Assembly: GCA_963821935.1 (NCBI GenBank)
Contig: CAWGFM010000005.1
Location: forward strand, 1,364,001-1,428,000
Direction: 5' to 3'
DNA from: JAOUEA01 sp963821935
GTDB taxonomy: Bacteria; Actinomycetota; UBA4738; HRBIN12
DNA length: 64,000 nucleotides
The translations under genes were made by a program, and so were the position numbers. Below the pieces are notes generated by a model that saw only the letters and a list, made by a program, of their open reading frames with translations, was not told the DNA's origin and searched no databases. Positions 30,570 to 39,751 of this stretch are shown piece after piece (positions within the stretch are counted from its first letter, which is position 1; every line of letters starts with the position of its first letter).

Positions 30570-32798
30570 GTGGTGACCGACGCCTCCTCGCCCCCTGAGC
30601 GGGCCAAGCACATCCCCAAGCACGCCGCCTCCCAGACGAAGGGCTTCTTCCGGCGCTTCTGGTGGGTGTTCCTGGCTGTGCCGCTGGTGTTCCTCACCTC
30701 GGTGCTCGCCACGCTGTACGTGTCCTACCGCCAGATCGAGCTGCCCGAGGCCCTGCCGCCGATCCGCACCAGCTTCTTGTTCGACCGGAACGGCAAGGAA
30801 CTGAGCTCGCTGCACGGCGCGGTCGATCGCAAGATCGTGGGCCTGGGACAGATCTCGGAGAACCTGCAGCACGCGGTGCTGGCCACCGAGGACGCCGGCT
30901 TCTACGACCACCCGGGCATCGATCTGCGGGGCATCGTGACGGCGGCGTGGACCGACCTGGTGAAGCGCGACACCGTCGCGGGCGCATCCACGATCACCCA
31001 GCAGCTGGTGAAGAACGTCTACGCCGGCCAGTACATCGAGAATCGCAAAGGGGTCGTCGAGTACATCGTGCCGCCGCGCTCGATCAAGGAGAAGGTGCGC
31101 GAGGCGCTGCTGGCGATCAAGCTCGAGCACGAGCTGGGCAAGGACCAGATCCTGGCCAAGTACCTCAACACGGTCTACTTCGGCCATGGCGCGTACGGCG
31201 CCGAAGCCGCGGCACGAACGTACTTCGCTAAGGCCGCGAGTGAGCTGACGGTGAGCGAGAGCGCAGTGTTGGCCGCGGTCCTCCATGCGCCCAGCCTCTA
31301 CGACCCCATCAAGAGCACGTTCGACAACAAGTTCCGCCGCGACTACACGCTGGATCAGATGGCGAAGTACGGCTACATCACGTCCGAGGAAGCGGCGGCG
31401 CTCAAGGCCGAGGAGTGCTGCGGCATCCCCAAGGAGCAGCAGCGGGCGGAGACGCGGATCGACGCGCCGATCCATTCGGAGTATTTCGTCGATTACACCC
31501 GGCAGTGGTTGTTCGACAACCCCAAGTTCGGCAGCGCCAAGGTCTACGGGGGCGGATTGGAGATCACCACCTCGCTCGACCTGCGCATGCAGGAGGCCGC
31601 CGAGCGAGCCATCAAGTCCCATCTACCGCCCACCGAGTACAACCCGGAAGCGTCGCTCGTCACTATCGACAACGAGACCGGCGAGGTCCTGGCCATGGTC
31701 GGGGGTCTCAACTGGCAGGAGTCGAAGGTCAACCTGGCGACCCAGCAGTGCGAGGGCTGCGGCCAGCAGGCGGGGTCGGCGTTCAAGCCGTTCACGCTGG
31801 CCGCGGCGCTCGAGCAGGACTTCTCCCTGGGCGCGTGGTGGCAGGGCCCGTCGACGATCTCGATCAGCGACGACCAGTGCGACACGGCGGGCGTGCCATG
31901 GCAGCCGGTGAACGCCGGCGACGGCACGGCGGGCACGTTCACGCTGTTGGGAGCGACCCAGAACTCGGTGAACACGGTCTACGCACAGCTCGTCACCGAG
32001 CTCGAGGGGGGACCCAGCGATGTCGTGGAGATGGCGAAGCGCCTCGGCATCCGATCGAAGCTGGATCCCTTCTGTTCGATCACCTTGGGCAGCGTGGCCG
32101 TGAACCCGCTGGAGATGACCAACGCCTACGCCACGATCGCCAACCACGGCTTCCTGAACCGGGCCACGCCGATCCACGAGGTCGCTCGCTCCAACGGCGA
32201 CGTGTTCCTGGAGACCCAGCCCACCAAGCGGGACCCGGTGCTGCTTCCCAAGATCGCGGACCAGGTGACGTACGCGCTGGGGCAAGTCGTGGCTGGCGGG
32301 ACGGGGTCGGCCGCGAACCTGTACCCCTACACCGCGTACGGCAAGACCGGCACTGCCCAGGACAACGTGGCGGCGTGGTTCTGTGGATACACCCAGGAGA
32401 TCTCCACCTGCGTCTGGGTCGGCTACCCCCGCGACCCCAGGCCGCTCGAGAACATCGAGGGCGTGCCGGCCGTCTACGGCGGCACGATCCCCGCTGCGAT
32501 CTGGCAGGACTACATGATGTACGTGATGGATCACTACTACGTCGACGGAGGCGAGGCCTACCCGTACCCCGAGCTCACCGGGTACAAGGGCCCCTCCGTG
32601 GTGGTGTATAGCCCCACGCCGCCTCCGCCGCCATCACCGTCGGCAACCGAAAGCCCCGAGCCCTCGGAGACGCCCGAGCCATCGGAAACACCCGAGCCCA
32701 CCGAAGAGCCGCCGCCGGAAGAGGAGGAACGGACGGGCCGTGATGTGACCGGGCGGTCAGGACGCCTGGTGCAGCACCGGTTCTCGCCCGGTGGGTGA
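30570..32798 (+). CDS. ponA: Bifunctional class A penicillin-binding protein
   Basis: 742 residues. Membrane helix ~29-51; transglycosylase domain with catalytic Glu107 (ATEDAGFYDHPG) and TITQQLVKN; transpeptidase with Ser403-Lys406 (GSAFKPF), SVN 466-468 and KTGT 592-595. The tail is Pro/Glu/Ser-rich (SPEPSETPEPSETPEPTEEP). Polymerises and crosslinks peptidoglycan outside the membrane. GTG start, 89 bases after DUF5318. The last 42 bases overlap the end of the convergent kinase gene; the final residues (after ERTGRDVTG) are thus set partly by that overlap. Confidence 0.94.
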   Translation: MVTDASSPPERAKHIPKHAASQTKGFFRRFWWVFLAVPLVFLTSVLATLYVSYRQIELPEALPPIRTSFLFDRNGKELSSLHGAVDRKIVGLGQISENLQHAVLATEDAGFYDHPGIDLRGIVTAAWTDLVKRDTVAGASTITQQLVKNVYAGQYIENRKGVVEYIVPPRSIKEKVREALLAIKLEHELGKDQILAKYLNTVYFGHGAYGAEAAARTYFAKAASELTVSESAVLAAVLHAPSLYDPIKSTFDNKFRRDYTLDQMAKYGYITSEEAAALKAEECCGIPKEQQRAETRIDAPIHSEYFVDYTRQWLFDNPKFGSAKVYGGGLEITTSLDLRMQEAAERAIKSHLPPTEYNPEASLVTIDNETGEVLAMVGGLNWQESKVNLATQQCEGCGQQAGSAFKPFTLAAALEQDFSLGAWWQGPSTISISDDQCDTAGVPWQPVNAGDGTAGTFTLLGATQNSVNTVYAQLVTELEGGPSDVVEMAKRLGIRSKLDPFCSITLGSVAVNPLEMTNAYATIANHGFLNRATPIHEVARSNGDVFLETQPTKRDPVLLPKIADQVTYALGQVVAGGTGSAANLYPYTAYGKTGTAQDNVAAWFCGYTQEISTCVWVGYPRDPRPLENIEGVPAVYGGTIPAAIWQDYMMYVMDHYYVDGGEAYPYPELTGYKGPSVVVYSPTPPPPPSPSATESPEPSETPEPSETPEPTEEPPPEEEERTGRDVTGRSGRLVQHRFSPGG

Positions 32799-34892
32799 GG
32801 AGCCGTCGACGGGCAGCGTCGCCAGGATCGACGTGCCGCGGCCGGGCGATGAGCGAACCGTGAACGTGCCGCTGGCCAGCTCGACACGTTCGCGCATGGA
32901 CGCCAAGCCCACGCGGCCCTGACGCAGGAACTCGCGACTCTCCCCGGCGTCGAACCCGCACCCGTCGTCGTCGACCTCGATCCGCAGCTGGGTCCCGTCG
33001 GCTTCCACGGTCACGATGACCGACGAGGGGTTCGCGTGCTTGCCGGCGTTGGAGAGCGCTTCCTGCACCACCCGGAACACGAGCGTCTCCAGATCCTCGG
33101 AGAGCTCGCTGGGCACTCGGCCGATGAACTCGGTGTGCACGTCGTGGTCGGCGCCGAACCGCTTCAGCGTGTCGCGCAGCGCCGCGAGCAGCCCGCGCTC
33201 CTCCAACACGGGGGGACGAAGGCCCGACATCAACCGTCGCAGTGCATCGGCTTCCTCGGCGAGCTCCTCGCGGATCTTCATGAGGACCTGCATGCCCCGG
33301 TCGACCTCGCCCGCCTTGATCATGAGCAGCGCAGCCTCCAGGGACAGCGAGGCGGCGCTCACACCTTGCACCGGCCCGTCGTGAAGGTCGCGGGCCACCC
33401 GGTTGCGCTCGGATTCGATGGCGGCGTTGGTGCGTCGCAGCAGCCGGGTTCGGTCCTCGTCGCGATCCTGCAGGAACTGGAACAGCGAACGGATCGTCTG
33501 GTCGGCCACCTTGGCGGCGGTGACGTCGCGCACCAGCACCAGCTTGCGCGGCGGGTCGGTGGGCATCTGCGACACGCGTGACTCCAGATAGAGCGACTGT
33601 CCTTCGTTCCGCGTGATCTGCGCCTGGCCACCCGCCGGCAACGAGCCGAACCCCGGATCGGCGCCCGCGACCGCGGCAGCCAGCGCGGTCCACGGCTCGC
33701 CCTCGATCTCGGTGCGATCGAGGCCCACCATGCCGCAGAAGGCTTCGTTGGTGCGGAGCACCACACCTCGTTCGTCCAGCTCCACGATGCCGTCGACGGC
33801 GGTGTCGAAGACCAGGCGCAGGTGCTCCTCGGAGTGGACCAGGGTCTCGTTGGCCTCCCGCACGCGGTCGAGGGCGGAGTCGGCCTCGTGCAGGGCCGCT
33901 TCCTTCTCGTGAAGGGCTTCGGTCATGCCGCGATGCGCCTGCGTGCTGGAGATCTGGTTGGACAGGATGCGTGCCGCGACGCCCAGCACCAGCAGCCCGA
34001 TGATGACCGTGGACTGCACGCCGTCGACGCCGCGCTCCTGGTCGAAGGCTGCCACCACCGTGAGCGCGGCGCAGGCCGAGATGACCGAGATACTGGTGAG
34101 CACCGGCCGTGCCCATCGGCTGGGCTGTTTCTGGACACGTGCGCCGACCTCACGTGATCGTCCCAGCGAGACGAGGGCGGCGTAGGCCAGGGGGCAGAGC
34201 ATGAAGGGGATGTCGATGGAAGCCGCCGTGCCGTCGAACGTGCCGCGTGCCCACTGCCAGCCGAAGGTGGCGGTCGCCACCGCGAAGGCCGTGAAGAGCG
34301 CGAACTGGAACAGATGCTGCAGCGACGGGCGCCACAGCGTGAGCGCTCCGAACGCCGCGACCTGCGCCGCGGTGATGGCGGCGAACACCGCGGCCACCAC
34401 CGACGCGTCGGTGCTGGCGCCGACCGGACGCAAGATGACGTACAGCAGGGCGGTGAGGGAGGCCGCGATCAGGACCGCGTCTACGCCGATCTCGCGCCGG
34501 TCGCGCGGCTCGAAGTGCTCCCGGTACTCGGCACCTGCAAGACCCACGATCGGCAGCAGGAACAGCAGGAAGATCGCGTCGACGGGTCCGGCTCCGAAGG
34601 TGCCCGGCGTGTGCACCTCGAACCACAGGAAGATCAGGCTGGCGACGCCCAGCATGAACATCGCCGAGGCGATGTAGACCGACCCCGACCACGCGCGCCC
34701 CTGCCCCGGCGACCGCAGGATGATGCCGCCCGAAACGAAGCACGACCCTGCGATCACGACCTCTGAGGCAAGGGCCTGTCCATGCGAGCCGAACGGGTAG
34801 GCCAGGTAGGTGGCGATCGCCGCGACGGCGGCGACCGACAACAGGCCCCCCGTCACGAGCCGGACGCGGGGTTGGGGAACTGCGGCATCCAT
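32757..34892 (-). CDS. NarL-type sensor histidine kinase with PAS domain
   Basis: 711 residues. About eight N-terminal membrane helices, a coiled coil (MTEALHEKEAALHEADSAL), a PAS domain (DTAVDGIVELDERGVVLRTN), a HisKA_3 domain with phospho-acceptor His in ARDLHDGPVQG, and HATPase (DDDGCGFDAGES, RVGLASMRERVEL). The membrane part looks like a sensor of lipid- or membrane-borne signals. It lies downstream of its cognate regulator with a 149-base gap. The gene end overlaps the PBP gene tail. Confidence 0.9.
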   Translation of the reverse strand: MDAAVPQPRVRLVTGGLLSVAAVAAIATYLAYPFGSHGQALASEVVIAGSCFVSGGIILRSPGQGRAWSGSVYIASAMFMLGVASLIFLWFEVHTPGTFGAGPVDAIFLLFLLPIVGLAGAEYREHFEPRDRREIGVDAVLIAASLTALLYVILRPVGASTDASVVAAVFAAITAAQVAAFGALTLWRPSLQHLFQFALFTAFAVATATFGWQWARGTFDGTAASIDIPFMLCPLAYAALVSLGRSREVGARVQKQPSRWARPVLTSISVISACAALTVVAAFDQERGVDGVQSTVIIGLLVLGVAARILSNQISSTQAHRGMTEALHEKEAALHEADSALDRVREANETLVHSEEHLRLVFDTAVDGIVELDERGVVLRTNEAFCGMVGLDRTEIEGEPWTALAAAVAGADPGFGSLPAGGQAQITRNEGQSLYLESRVSQMPTDPPRKLVLVRDVTAAKVADQTIRSLFQFLQDRDEDRTRLLRRTNAAIESERNRVARDLHDGPVQGVSAASLSLEAALLMIKAGEVDRGMQVLMKIREELAEEADALRRLMSGLRPPVLEERGLLAALRDTLKRFGADHDVHTEFIGRVPSELSEDLETLVFRVVQEALSNAGKHANPSSVIVTVEADGTQLRIEVDDDGCGFDAGESREFLRQGRVGLASMRERVELASGTFTVRSSPGRGTSILATLPVDGSSPTGREPVLHQAS

Positions 34893-35041
34893 ACGACGAC
34901 ATGATGCCTCGTGGAGCCGTCGCGCTCCATCACCCGGAGTGTGGGGATCATGGCCCGGACGGCCTAGCCCGACCGGGTGACGACCCGCCGCGGTCGGCCC
35001 AGTCCGGAGCTGTGGGGTCGGGGCTTGCCCCCGCCCATCTC

Positions 35042-35681
35042 TTACTCGATCAGACGGCGCCGCAACGCCTCGGCAACGGCCGCGGTCCGGTCCGAAGCAC
35101 CGAGCTTTTCGAAGATGTGCTCCAGGTGGGTCTTGACCGTGTCGGGGGAGATGTAGAGACGTTCCGCGATGTCGCGGTTGGTGTGGCCGAACGCAAGCAG
35201 CTGGAGCACCTCGATCTCACGCGCGGTGAGCGTCTCGGCGCGGCGATCGCGCTCCTTGGCGGTGGAAAGCTCCTCGGCCAGCGCCACGACCAGCTGCGGA
35301 TCGATCACCATGTTGCCGCCGGCGACCAGTCGCACGGTCTGGATCAGGTGCTCGGCATCGCGCGCCTTCAACACGTAGCCGCGTGCCCCGCTCCTGACGG
35401 CCTCCACCACGAACTGTCGGTCGTCGTAGGCCGTGAGCATGATGACGCCGACGTCGGGGAACTTGTCGCGGATCTCGCGTGCGGCTTCCAGCCCGTCCAT
35501 CTCGGGCATGCGGATGTCGACCAACGCGATCTGGGGAGACGTGCCCTCGACCAGGTCGAGCAGCTCCTGGCCGTTGGCGGCCTCGCCCACGACCTCGATG
35601 CCGTCGGCCATGTCGAGGTAACGCCGGAGCCCCTGCCGTACCAGCGAATGGTCGTCCGCGATCGCTACCTTGATCGTCACA
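35042..35681 (-). CDS. NarL/LuxR-family response regulator
   Basis: 212 residues from GTG 35681 (GGGGGAG upstream). Receiver with Asp55 (LVDIRMPEMDG) and Lys in VLKARDAEHL; C-terminal LuxR helix-turn-helix LTAREIEVLQLLAFGHTNRD, TVKTHLEHIFEKLGA. First gene of the pair with the PAS kinase; together they should control genes in response to an envelope cue. The open frame extends 75 bases further but lacks a ribosome site. Confidence 0.92.
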
Positions 35682-35771
35682 TGCTCCCCCGAAGGCCGTG
35701 CGGTTGAGGCACATCCTAGCCGGTCGCGACCCCCGCCATGTCGCCCGCGGCCCAACTCACCAGCGATGACG

Positions 35772-36962
35772 CTAGAACACGTACCACCAGTTGATGAAGA
35801 GCGCGGCCAGCAGCGCGTAGCCGCCCGCGAACGTCGCGACCACCAGCGGTTCGGGCAGCCGCCGCCGCTCGACGGCGCGGGCCAGCACCCAGAAGGCGGG
35901 GAACAGCACCACCACGAAGCGAGGCATGGACAACAACGGTCGGTCGGGCAGTGGCAGGAACAACGGCAGTGCCAGGCTCGCGAACGAGTACGAGAGGTAG
36001 CCGCCTCGGAGCATCTTCACTCCCAGGGCCAGCGCGACCACGACGATGCCGACGACCACGAGATCGATTAGCCAGTACGTGCCCGAGCGCCACGCGGCCG
36101 TGACGGCATCGGCGATCGTCGTCAGCGGGAACGTCAGCTCCCGTTGCCAGGTTCGCTGCGCCTCGAGCGGCGCCCACAGATCGCCGTGGGACACACCCCA
36201 GTACAGGAAGTACAGGGCCGGCCCGATCACCACCGCTGCGGCTCCTGCCAACCGAGGAAGCAGTGGGCCGCCCTCCTGTCGTGATCGCTGGATGGCCTCC
36301 ACGGCTAGTCCGAGCACCAGGAGGACGCCGATGCTGCGGGTGAGTGCGGCGAGCGCGCCCATGAGCCCGGCGAGCGCCCACCGGTCGCGGCGCGCGAACC
36401 AGAACGCCGACACGGACAGCAGCAGGAACGGTGATTCTGAATACGGGGCGAGGAAGAAGAACGCCGTGGGGAAGATCGCGATCAGCAGGATCGTGGTGCG
36501 ACCGGTGTGTGCGGACCACCCTTCCAGCCGCGTGAGGCCGTGTAGCATCACGAGCGCCGCGACGAAGCAGATGTTCGAGACCACGATCGCTGCCGCCAGC
36601 GGACCGACCCCCGGCAGCCAGGACACCACCTTGATCGCCAGTGGATACACGGGGAAGAACGCCGCACTGCCGTCGTCCGCGACGTAGCCCCCCGTCGCGA
36701 TCCGAAGGAACCACGCGGCATCCTGTCGCTCGGTCGCGGTGACGATGGCGCGCCAGCCGACCTCGATCGGCTCGATCGCCCACCCCGGCACCGTCGGCAG
36801 TGAACGCCTCGGTTCGATCAGCGTGATCGCGATCCAGGACAAGACCGACAGGCCCACCCGCACCCCGACGAACGTCAGCATGGCGGGACGCAGCCCGTCG
36901 CGCAGGCGTGGAGGTGACGGTGTGGAGGGAGGCGGTTCGCGTTCGACGACGGCGGTACTCAC
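35772..36962 (-). CDS. Polytopic mannosyltransferase-like protein (PIG-V/GT39-like)
   Basis: 396 residues, about 9-10 membrane helices. Early extracellular loop carries RQDAAWFLRIATGGY, the Asp-containing signature of polyprenol-phosphate-sugar-dependent GT-C enzymes (PIG-V-like), with SPFLLLSVSAFWFARRD later. Expected to add a sugar from a lipid-linked donor outside the membrane. GTG start overlaps the stop of the GT87 gene (GTGA). Confidence 0.82.
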   Translation of the reverse strand: MSTAVVEREPPPSTPSPPRLRDGLRPAMLTFVGVRVGLSVLSWIAITLIEPRRSLPTVPGWAIEPIEVGWRAIVTATERQDAAWFLRIATGGYVADDGSAAFFPVYPLAIKVVSWLPGVGPLAAAIVVSNICFVAALVMLHGLTRLEGWSAHTGRTTILLIAIFPTAFFFLAPYSESPFLLLSVSAFWFARRDRWALAGLMGALAALTRSIGVLLVLGLAVEAIQRSRQEGGPLLPRLAGAAAVVIGPALYFLYWGVSHGDLWAPLEAQRTWQRELTFPLTTIADAVTAAWRSGTYWLIDLVVVGIVVVALALGVKMLRGGYLSYSFASLALPLFLPLPDRPLLSMPRFVVVLFPAFWVLARAVERRRLPEPLVVATFAGGYALLAALFINWWYVF

Positions 36963-38248
36963 GCGGGCGCGACCGCCGGCGTCGCGTCTGGTGTGGCCGG
37001 GGGTCCGGCGCGCGCCGTTCGGACCTCGACCTGCAGCGGCTCGGACGTATGCCTGACCCAACTGACGACACACCACACGAGCACGGCCGCGCGCGCCAGG
37101 ACGGCCAGCTCGAAGAAGCTCTGCGGTACACCGAAGCCGCCGCCGAACTCGCCGAAGAACCAGAACCGGGTCACGAAGACGGTGACGTCGGCGATCTCGA
37201 AGGCCACGAACTCGTGCATCCGTGGGAGCGCGAGCGCGAACCACGGCAGCAGCCACAGTCCGTACTGCGGTGAATAGACCTTGCTGGTCAACAGGAACAG
37301 CACGATCATGGGCAAGCCCAGCGTCCAGCGTGCGAAGCTCGGTTCGACGCGCGCCTTGATCGCCCACACCGCCCAGAACGACACACCGAACGCGACGAAC
37401 GACGCCAGATTGATCGCCCTGATCGACCAGCACTGCTCCAGGTGCCGGCAGGCCAGGTACCAGAAGCTGTCGAAATCCGCCGGCCGAGCGGAGTTGAACC
37501 GGAAGAACGTGAACCAGGCGCTGGGAGCCACCACCGCGATCGGCGCGTTCACCAGCAACCAGCTCCCGGCGGTGACCCACCCGATCGTGATCGCGCGATC
37601 GGGCGCCCGCTCGCGCAGGCGTTGCACGATCAACGGAAGGGCCAGCAGCACCGGGTAGAACTTGGCCGCGGCGCCCAGGCCCAGGGCCACGCCGGTGGCC
37701 GTGTCACGTCGGCGGAAGAACATCAGCATCGCCACGGTGGCGAACATCACCGCCAGCAGATCCCAGTTCATCGTGCCGTAGATGAACAGCGTCGGCGCGA
37801 GGGCGAAGTAGAGCGCGCGGGCGCCGTTGAGCATGAACAGACACACCGCGATGGCTACGGCGCATCCCAGCAGCATCAAGGCGTTCACGAAGAAGAAGCC
37901 GGAGTGGTGATCGCCGGAGATCCACCCGGCGAGCCTGATGAAGTACATGGTGACCACCGGGTACTCGTCGCAGTTCTGCCCCTCACGGGCCTCGCATGCC
38001 TGGAAGAACGGCAACCTGCCCCTTTGCTCGAAGAGCTGCTCGGTGCCCAGCAGTGGCACGATGTCGGAGTAGCAGAGCAACGTGTACTGGCGTCCGTCGG
38101 ACCAATCGCCCGACGCACACGGGGTCTTCGCCACCGCGCCGAGCGTCATGGTCCCCATCACGCTCACGAGCACCACGCCGAGGCCGACGGCTGCCCGGGT
38201 CCGTCGGCGCGGACCGATCGGCGCGGGGTCGGGGTCCGCGACACTCAC
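36959..38248 (-). CDS. GT87/DUF2029-family glycosyltransferase
   Basis: 429 residues, multi-spanning GT-C enzyme: an acidic residue-rich first loop (CYSDIVPLLGTEQLFEQRG, ending NCDEYPVVTMYFIRL) and VALGLGAAAKFYPVLLALPL, a family hallmark. Mycobacterial relatives transfer mannose/arabinose from lipid carriers. In mycobacteria a gene of this family follows ponA1; here it is near ponA but on the other strand with a two-component system between. GTG start. Confidence 0.85.
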   Translation of the reverse strand: MSVADPDPAPIGPRRRTRAAVGLGVVLVSVMGTMTLGAVAKTPCASGDWSDGRQYTLLCYSDIVPLLGTEQLFEQRGRLPFFQACEAREGQNCDEYPVVTMYFIRLAGWISGDHHSGFFFVNALMLLGCAVAIAVCLFMLNGARALYFALAPTLFIYGTMNWDLLAVMFATVAMLMFFRRRDTATGVALGLGAAAKFYPVLLALPLIVQRLRERAPDRAITIGWVTAGSWLLVNAPIAVVAPSAWFTFFRFNSARPADFDSFWYLACRHLEQCWSIRAINLASFVAFGVSFWAVWAIKARVEPSFARWTLGLPMIVLFLLTSKVYSPQYGLWLLPWFALALPRMHEFVAFEIADVTVFVTRFWFFGEFGGGFGVPQSFFELAVLARAAVLVWCVVSWVRHTSEPLQVEVRTARAGPPATPDATPAVAPA

Positions 38249-38348
38249 GGGCGAATCCTAGCCCGCGAGCCATCGTGGCCGGCCGCGCGCGGCACCGCCC
38301 TGCCCGTGTCCGTGACCGTGTGAGCGGACACTCGTAGAGTGTTCGGTC

Positions 38349-39068
38349 GTGAGGTATCGCGTCGAACAGCTCGCTGCAGCCGGCGACATCTCGGTCGACA
38401 CCGTTCGCTACTACCAGTCGCGAGGGGTGCTCCCGCCTCCCGAACGCGAGGGGCGTTTGGCGTGGTACGGCACGGAGCACCTCGAGCGCATCGGCCAGAT
38501 CCGAACGTTGCAGGGCAAGGGGCTGACCCTGGCGGCGATCCGTCGTGTGGTGAAGGGCGAGCTCGATCCTGCCGACGCCGACCTCGCTGCCGCGGTGGTG
38601 ACGGCCGGTGGGGCTGCCCCCGATGCCGAGGCCCTGGACCTGGACACCTTCAGCGCTCGCAGCGGTGTGCCGGCGTCCCTGATCCAGGCGGTCGAACGCG
38701 AGGGCATCCGGTTGGGGCGGCTGATCGACGGCGAGATCCGCTACACCGACGCCGACATCGAGATGGTGCGGACGGCGCTGCGTCTGCTGGAGTTCGGACT
38801 GCCGTTGGCGGACCTGCTCTCGCTGGCTCGCGACGCCGACGCGGCGATGCGAGGCCTGGCCGACCGCGCCGTCGACCTGTTCGACGATCACGTGCGTAAG
38901 CCCATCCGTGACACCGCGGGGCACGAGGACGAGGCGTCCGAACAGCTGGTGGAGGCGTTCCGCGAACTGCTCCCGGCCGTGACGACGCTGATCGCCCATC
39001 ACTTCCGCCGTGTGTTGCTGGAATCGGCCGAGGAACGGTTCGAGCTGCGGACCGAGGAACGCACATGA
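38349..39068 (+). CDS. MerR-family transcriptional regulator
   Basis: 239 residues. N-terminal MerR winged helix RVEQLAAAGDISVDTVRYYQSRGVLPP..LAWYGTEHLERIGQIRTL; the centre seems to carry a second, degenerate MerR-like helix-turn-helix (DTFSARSGVPASLIQAVERE, IRYTDADIEMVRTALRLLEFG). GTG start. Its stop overlaps menG (ATGA), so regulator and menaquinone genes are co-translated, which suggests redox or quinone control. Confidence 0.87.
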   Translation: MRYRVEQLAAAGDISVDTVRYYQSRGVLPPPEREGRLAWYGTEHLERIGQIRTLQGKGLTLAAIRRVVKGELDPADADLAAAVVTAGGAAPDAEALDLDTFSARSGVPASLIQAVEREGIRLGRLIDGEIRYTDADIEMVRTALRLLEFGLPLADLLSLARDADAAMRGLADRAVDLFDDHVRKPIRDTAGHEDEASEQLVEAFRELLPAVTTLIAHHFRRVLLESAEERFELRTEERT

Positions 39069-39751
39069 GCGCTGGTCTTCCGCAGGGCGAGGAGAAGCGA
39101 CGAGCGGTCCGTGGTCTGTTCGACACGATCGCGCCGCGATACGACCTGGTCAACCGCGTTATGACGTTCGGCATGGACGTGGGCTGGCGACGGCGCGCGG
39201 TCGAGGACCTCCGTCTGCCCGGTGGATCGCTCATCGCCGACCTGGCGTGTGGCACCGGCGACCAGTGCCGAGAGCTGGAGCGGCGCGGCTACCGGCCTGT
39301 GGGGTTCGACTTCTCGCACGGCATGCTCGTCAACGCTCGGACCCACGTGCCGTTGGTGGAGGCCGACATCCTTCGGCTGCCGCTGGACGATGCCGCGATC
39401 GACGGGGTGACCTGCGGGTTCGCGTTGCGCAACGTCGTCTCGCTGCCCGATCTCTTCCACGAGCTCGGCCGCGTGGTGCGTGCAGGCGGACGCATCGCGT
39501 TGCTCGATGCGAGCCGTCCCGACAACGCCCTGCTCCGCGCGGGACACACCGTGTACTTCGACCGGGTGGTGCCGATGATCGGCGGGCTCATGTCCGACCG
39601 GGACGCCTACGCGTACCTGCCGAGGTCCATGGCCTACCTGCCGGCGCCGGATGCGTTGGTACGGATGCTGGTCGGCGCCGGCTTCCCGGACGCCGAGCGC
39701 TCCCAGCTCTCCGGCGGTCTCACCCAGCTCTTCACGGGAACGCGCGGGTGA
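39065..39751 (+). CDS. menG: Demethylmenaquinone methyltransferase
   Basis: 228 residues of the UbiE/MenG family, last step of menaquinone synthesis. TIAPRYDLVNRVMTFGMDVGWR, SAM motif LACGTGDQC and the NVVSLPDLFHELGRVVRAGG stretch are diagnostic. Overlaps merR upstream and menF downstream by 4 bases. Confidence 0.92.
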   Translation: MSAGLPQGEEKRRAVRGLFDTIAPRYDLVNRVMTFGMDVGWRRRAVEDLRLPGGSLIADLACGTGDQCRELERRGYRPVGFDFSHGMLVNARTHVPLVEADILRLPLDDAAIDGVTCGFALRNVVSLPDLFHELGRVVRAGGRIALLDASRPDNALLRAGHTVYFDRVVPMIGGLMSDRDAYAYLPRSMAYLPAPDALVRMLVGAGFPDAERSQLSGGLTQLFTGTRG

